DNA of 64,000 nt from Catellatospora citrea. GTDB taxonomy: Bacteria; Actinomycetota; Actinomycetes; Mycobacteriales; Micromonosporaceae. The translations under genes were made by a program, and so were the position numbers. The notes under the pieces were generated by a model. That model had not been told where the DNA came from and did not search any database. It saw only the letters and a program-made list of their open reading frames with translations. How positions within the stretch are numbered: the stretch's first letter is position 1; each line of letters starts with the position of its first letter. This document shows positions 60,295 to 64,000 of this stretch, in pieces. The stretch is taken from the NCBI RefSeq assembly GCF_003610235.1, contig NZ_RAPR01000001.1, forward strand, positions 5,332,001 through 5,396,000. The letters are read 5' to 3'.

Positions 60295-61385
60295 TGAGCG
60301 AGCCATACGACACGGACCCTCGCCGGTCCGGCGCTTCCCGGGCGCGGCAGCCCTACGATGCCGCGCCCGACGCGTATACCGACCCCTCCGATCGCCCCGC
60401 CGAGGAGTCCCGCGGCGGGCGTCGCCGCCGGGAGGACGCACACGCCGAGCACGGCGCCGCGGCGGGCTACGGCGACCCGGGCGACGACGGGACCGGCGGA
60501 TACGACGGGGCCGGGACGCCCGGTGACGCCGCTGACGGTGGCGAAGGCGAGCAGGCCGCGGCCGCCAAGGACTACGGCCGTGCGGGGCGCAACGTGCCCG
60601 TCTCCATCCTGGTCGCGGTCGGCCTCCTGCTGGTCATCCTGACCCCGCTGTTCTTCTTCAAGCCGCTGTTCCTGGTCATCCTGGTGGCCGCGGCCGGGCT
60701 GGGCATCTGGGAGATGACGCGGGCGCTGCGCACGTCCGGGGCGCGTCCGCCGCTGATCCCGCTGCTCGGCGGCGGCGTGGCGATGATGTGCCTGGCCTGG
60801 TTCTCCGGCGTCGACGCGCTCAGCATCGGCCTGCTGATCACCGTGCTGGCCACCATGGTGTGGCGGATGGGCGACGGCCCGGCCGGTTACCAGCGGGACA
60901 TGGGCGCGGCCGCGCTGATCATGGTGTACGTCCCGTTCCTGCTCGGCTTCGCGGCGCCGCTGACCACACCCGAGGACGGGCAGTGGCGGATCCTGGCGAC
61001 GCTGGCCGCGGTGGTGCTGTCCGACACCGGCGGGTTCGTGGCGGGCGTGCTGTTCGGCAAGCATCCGATGGCGCCGACGATCAGCCCGAAGAAGTCCTGG
61101 GAGGGCTTCGCCGGCTCGATCATCGCGACCGGGGCGGGCAGCGCCGCGATCCTGTGGGCGCTGCTGGACGTGGCCCCCTGGAAGGGCGTGCTGTTCGGCA
61201 TGGTGGTCTCCGTCGCGGCGGTGCTCGGCGACCTCGCCGAGTCGCTGCTGAAGCGGGACCTCGGCATCAAGGACATGAGCAACATCCTGCCCGGCCACGG
61301 CGGCATCATGGATCGACTCGACTCGATCGTGTTCGCGGTGCCGACGGCCTACCTGTTGCTGTCCGTGCTCGCCCCTGTGGCGTGA
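60294..61385 (+). CDS. cdsA: Phosphatidate cytidylyltransferase
   Basis: Makes CDP-diacylglycerol, precursor of phospholipids. The 363-residue protein has an unusual hydrophilic N-terminal extension of about 98 residues (Arg, Asp, Gly, Ala-rich), then about eight membrane helices. The CTP-transferase signature reads KRDLGIKDMSNILPGHGGI and MDRLD near the C-terminus. The ATG overlaps the frr stop by one base, so translation is coupled. rlmN follows. Confidence 0.93.
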   Translation: MSEPYDTDPRRSGASRARQPYDAAPDAYTDPSDRPAEESRGGRRRREDAHAEHGAAAGYGDPGDDGTGGYDGAGTPGDAADGGEGEQAAAAKDYGRAGRNVPVSILVAVGLLLVILTPLFFFKPLFLVILVAAAGLGIWEMTRALRTSGARPPLIPLLGGGVAMMCLAWFSGVDALSIGLLITVLATMVWRMGDGPAGYQRDMGAAALIMVYVPFLLGFAAPLTTPEDGQWRILATLAAVVLSDTGGFVAGVLFGKHPMAPTISPKKSWEGFAGSIIATGAGSAAILWALLDVAPWKGVLFGMVVSVAAVLGDLAESLLKRDLGIKDMSNILPGHGGIMDRLDSIVFAVPTAYLLLSVLAPVA

Positions 61386-61493
61386 GGTGAGACACAGCGC
61401 GCGGCGCAGGTGGGCGTGGCACGACCCCGAGCAGCACTGTTGGCACCATCGAGGGCTGTCGCCCTCGTGCGAACGTGGGACACTGGACCAGTC

Positions 61494-62621
61494 ATGACGA
61501 GCCTTCCGCTGATTTCCGTTACCGATGGTGACGGCGCGACCGCGCGCCGTTCCTCCATGCCGCCGCGCCACCTCGCCGACCTGGATCTCGCCGGTCGGCG
61601 CAGCGCCGTGTCCGACCTGGGTGAGCAGGCCTTCCGCGCCACCCAGCTGTCGACGCACTACTTCGGGCGCCTGGAGCGCGACCCGGCCGGCATGACCGAC
61701 ATCCCGGCCGCCGCGCGCGAGCGCCTCACCGAGCAGCTGCTGCCCAAGCTGCTCACCCCCGTCCGTGAGCTGGCCTGCGACGACGGCGAGACGCGCAAGG
61801 CGCTGTGGCGGCTGCACGACGGCTCGCTGGTGGAGAGCGTGCTGATGGGGTATGGCGACCGGGTCACGGTCTGCATCTCCAGCCAGGCCGGCTGCGGCAT
61901 GGCGTGCCCGTTCTGCGCGACCGGCCAGGCGGGGCTGACCCGCAACCTGTCCACCGCCGAGATCGTCGACCAGGTGGTGTACCTCGCCGGGGTCGCCCAG
62001 TCCGGGGTGATGGGTGGCGAAGCACGCCGGCTGAGCAACGTGGTCTTCATGGGCATGGGCGAGCCGCTGGCCAACTACAACCGGGTCATCGCGGCCGTGC
62101 GCCGCCTGACCAGCCCCGCTCCGGAGGGCCTGGGGCTGTCCCAGCGGCACATCACGGTCTCCACGGTGGGTCTGGTTCCCGCGATGCGGAAGCTCGCGGA
62201 GGAAGACCTCTCCGTGACTCTTGCGCTCTCGCTGCACGCGCCCGATGATGACCTTCGCGACGAACTCGTGCCGGTGAACCAACGGTGGAAGGTCGCCGAA
62301 GTGCTCGACGCCGCGTGGGCGTATGCCGCCCGCACGGGACGCCGGGTCAGCATCGAGTACGCCATGATCAGAGACGTGAACGACCAGCCGTGGCGGGCTG
62401 ACCTGCTGGGTCGCCTGCTGGCGGGGCGGCTGGCGCACGTCAATCTCATCCCGCTCAACCCCACACCGGGCAGCAAGTGGGACGCCAGTCCCAAGCCGGT
62501 GGAGCGGGAGTTCGTCCGGAGGTTGCGTGCGGCCGGAGTGGCCACTACGGTGCGTGACACCCGGGGACGCGAGATTGACGGCGCATGTGGACAGTTGGCT
62601 GCGAGCGAGGTTGAGGCATGA
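61494..62621 (+). CDS. rlmN: 23S rRNA (adenine(2503)-C2)-methyltransferase
   Basis: Radical-SAM enzyme that methylates A2503 of 23S rRNA and A37 of some tRNAs. The 375-residue protein has the [4Fe-4S] motif [11 protein letters not shown] (about 134-144), [29 protein letters not shown] and a C-terminal [15 protein letters not shown] with the second catalytic Cys. The ATG at 61494 is chosen; GACACT lies nine bases upstream but is a weaker hexamer than the others. The DivIVA-type gene starts 25 bases after its stop. Confidence 0.94.
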   Translation: MTSLPLISVTDGDGATARRSSMPPRHLADLDLAGRRSAVSDLGEQAFRATQLSTHYFGRLERDPAGMTDIPAAARERLTEQLLPKLLTPVRELACDDGETRKALWRLHDGSLVESVLMGYGDRVTVCISSQAGCGMACPFCATGQAGLTRNLSTAEIVDQVVYLAGVAQSGVMGGEARRLSNVVFMGMGEPLANYNRVIAAVRRLTSPAPEGLGLSQRHITVSTVGLVPAMRKLAEEDLSVTLALSLHAPDDDLRDELVPVNQRWKVAEVLDAAWAYAARTGRRVSIEYAMIRDVNDQPWRADLLGRLLAGRLAHVNLIPLNPTPGSKWDASPKPVEREFVRRLRAAGVATTVRDTRGREIDGACGQLAASEVEA

Positions 62622-62646
62622 GCGTTTACAGGATTGAGGTTTCGGC

Positions 62647-63732
62647 GTGAGCTCGCATGGTCAGCGGTTCCGCCGCCGGGCGGTCCGTCGCGGTTACAAG
62701 GTCGACGAGGTGGACACGTTCCTCGACCGGGTGGAGGCGACGCTCAACGGCGCCCCGGTCGGTCCCGAGGTGAGGTCGCAGGAGGTCCGCGACGTCGTCT
62801 TCCGGGTGCGTTTCGGCGGATACGACGAGTGGCAGGTCGACCTGCACCTCGACCGGGTCGAGCGCCAGCTCGCCGAGCTGGAGGAGCGTCCGGCCGCCCC
62901 CGGTCGCGGCGCCGAGCTGCGGGCCGGTCTGGGCGCTCCGACGCCGGCCCCCGCGCCCGTGCCCGACCGGATGGGCCCGCCGCCCCCGCCACTGCCGACC
63001 CGCACTCCGGCCGCCAACGCGCCGACCGGCGCGCTGCCGCGCTACGAGCAGCCGCGCTTCGACGAGCAGCCCTCGTACGCGGGCCAGAGCTCGATGGGTG
63101 GTCCCGGCGGCCAGCAGCAGGCTCCCGCGGTGCCGCCCGGCCCGCAGGGCAGCTTCGACGGCTTCGGCGGCGGTCACGGCCGCGCCGACATGACCAGCGA
63201 GATCCGGATGGAGCGGCCGCAGCCGCCGCGTATGCCGGAGCCGCCCCGCAACGAGCCCCCGCGCGTCGACCCGTACGGGCCGAGCAGCGGTTTCGGCTCC
63301 GTGACCGCGCAGCAGCCGGTGTACGGCGGCGCGCCGCAGCGCGGCGGGTACGACAACGACGCGACGAACACGTTCGGCGCGGTGCCCCCGGCCTCGGCGA
63401 ACCCGTCGACGTACGGTGGCGGCGGCGGTTTCGCGCCTCCGCCGCCCCCGCCGCCGGCCGCGCCCGCGGGCCCGGCGTACACGGGCGAGCTGGCCCGGGT
63501 GGACCAGCTGCGGCGCACGTTCCAGCTGCGGCGGTTCGGCAGCGGCTACGACCCGCAGCAGGTCGACCGGCTGTTCGAGAACGTCCTGGGCTCGCTGTCC
63601 GGGCGCACCGGCGGCACGGTCAACGAGGGTGAGCTCGACGCGGGCCGCCTGAACCTGGTGCCCGGCGGCTACTACGAGGCCGAGGTCGAGCAGGCGCTGC
63701 GCGAGGTGCGCGACATCGTCGGCCGGCGCTGA
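62647..63732 (+). CDS. DivIVA-domain protein with three DivIVA-type motifs
   Basis: A 361-residue protein of the actinobacterial DivIVA-repeat class. Motif 1 (about 7-33) is RFRRRAVRRGYKVDEVDTFL; motif 2 (about 47-78) is VFRVRFGGYDEWQVDLHLDR; a Pro/Gly/Gln-rich, low-complexity stretch of about 200 residues follows; motif 3 (about 285-315) is FQLRRFGSGYDPQQVDRLFE. Each has the pattern GY-x3-(E/Q)VD. A last helix ends in IVGRR. DivIVA-type domains bind curved membranes at poles and septa (family knowledge). GTG start after the rlmN stop. Ends at a strong terminator. Confidence 0.85.
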   Translation: MSSHGQRFRRRAVRRGYKVDEVDTFLDRVEATLNGAPVGPEVRSQEVRDVVFRVRFGGYDEWQVDLHLDRVERQLAELEERPAAPGRGAELRAGLGAPTPAPAPVPDRMGPPPPPLPTRTPAANAPTGALPRYEQPRFDEQPSYAGQSSMGGPGGQQQAPAVPPGPQGSFDGFGGGHGRADMTSEIRMERPQPPRMPEPPRNEPPRVDPYGPSSGFGSVTAQQPVYGGAPQRGGYDNDATNTFGAVPPASANPSTYGGGGGFAPPPPPPPAAPAGPAYTGELARVDQLRRTFQLRRFGSGYDPQQVDRLFENVLGSLSGRTGGTVNEGELDAGRLNLVPGGYYEAEVEQALREVRDIVGRR

Positions 63733-63746
63733 CCGGCGAAAGCACG

Positions 63747-63792
63747 ACGGCCCCGGCCGCAGCCCTCACGGGCGCGGCCGGGGCCGTTTTTT
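63747..63792 (+). terminator. Intrinsic terminator of the DivIVA-domain gene
   Basis: Stem ACGGCCCCGGCCGC with its exact complement (63774-63787), then TTTTTT. Clear factor-independent terminator between convergent genes. Confidence 0.92.
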
Positions 63793-63798
63793 GCCAGG

Positions 63799-64000
63799 TC
63801 AGTCGCGCAGGCCGTTGCGGCGCAGCACGACGTCGATGATCATGATCGCGGCGAGGATTCCGGCGATGCCGATCAGCCAGATGGACTCGACGTTGCCCTC
63901 GTGGTTGCCGAACAGCATCAGCAGCAGCATGACGATCACCACGGTCCCGGCGATCCGGGCGGCCTTCACCGGCGTGGGAGCGTGCTGGTCGGGCGAGGTT
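63799..64000 (-). CDS. DUF2631 small membrane protein, C-terminal part (window edge)
   Basis: 67 codons visible, open to the edge. Sequence: a start-like TSPDQHAPTPVKAARI, a hydrophobic stretch VVIVMLLLMLFGNHEGNVE, then IWLIGIAGILAAIMIIDVVL and the end RRNGLRD. This is the DUF2631 pattern, a small actinobacterial membrane protein (two helices) with unknown function. Its start lies just outside the window, as the usual N-terminus is only a few residues longer. Convergent with the DivIVA-type gene. Confidence 0.8.
   Translation of the reverse strand, partial: TSPDQHAPTPVKAARIAGTVVIVMLLLMLFGNHEGNVESIWLIGIAGILAAIMIIDVVLRRNGLRD

Overview
The window is GC-rich chromosomal DNA of an actinomycete. 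Gene order (ddl-thiL-rpmB-recG-rsmD-coaD-sepIVA-DUF177-rpmF-rnc-mutM-smc-ftsY-amt-glnK-glnD-ffh-rpsP-rimM-trmD-rplS-lepB-rnhB-dprA-rpsB-tsf-pyrH-frr-cdsA-rlmN), frequent GTG starts and many leaderless-looking genes point to Actinobacteria; the accessory genes and intergenic palindromes suggest a Micromonosporaceae-type organism (inference, genus not assigned). I saw no rRNA, tRNA, CRISPR array, transposase or prophage.

Layout. 1-7005: end of ddl, a divergent DUF3515/Lrp pair, thiL, a GNAT acetyltransferase, rpmB, a DAK2 (FakA-like) protein and recG. 7106-8860: a sortase-anchored surface protein. 9103-13766: rsmD, coaD, a SepIVA/DivIVA-like septation protein, DUF177, rpmF, rnc and mutM. 13787-16018: an accessory patch on the minus strand with two related glycosidase-fold proteins, a CAP-domain protein and a 29-bp tandem repeat. 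16256-20876: a small coiled-coil protein, smc and a HAD phosphatase. 21063-28643: a four-gene ABC exporter cassette (ATPase, permease, permease, ATPase). 28692-32483: a PhoD-like phosphatase, ftsY and a phosphotransferase. 32522-36808: the nitrogen operon amt-glnK-glnD behind a GlnR-type operator. 37147-43814: ffh, an amidohydrolase, a short-form ProRS, an orphan coiled-coil gene and two DUF402 paralogues. 43936-50490: rpsP, khpA, rimM, trmD, rplS, three type I signal peptidases, a NUDIX hydrolase, rnhB and DUF2469. 50610-55580: an M23 peptidase, an aminotransferase, dprA, comM and yraN. 55742-64000: a repeat-bearing membrane protein, rpsB, tsf, pyrH, frr, cdsA, rlmN, a three-motif DivIVA-domain protein and the end of a DUF2631 gene.

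How it works together. Most genes are core: ribosome assembly and modification (rpsP, khpA, rimM, trmD, rplS, rsmD, rlmN, rnc), co-translational export (ftsY, ffh, lepB), chromosome maintenance (smc, recG, dprA, comM, mutM, rnhB), growth and division (ddl, SepIVA-like, DivIVA-repeat) and nitrogen sensing (amt-glnK-glnD).

The least explained signals lie between genes. Two families of fixed-length hairpin-forming repeats begin and end with GATC: three 61-bp copies and two 75-bp copies. A 60-bp single copy ends the same way, and a further long two-armed palindrome follows the GNAT gene. A TANNNT hexamer lies 6-8 nt before ten start codons, which suggests leaderless mRNAs. Two places carry perfect 9-bp DnaA boxes, just upstream of a septation gene and a wall hydrolase gene.
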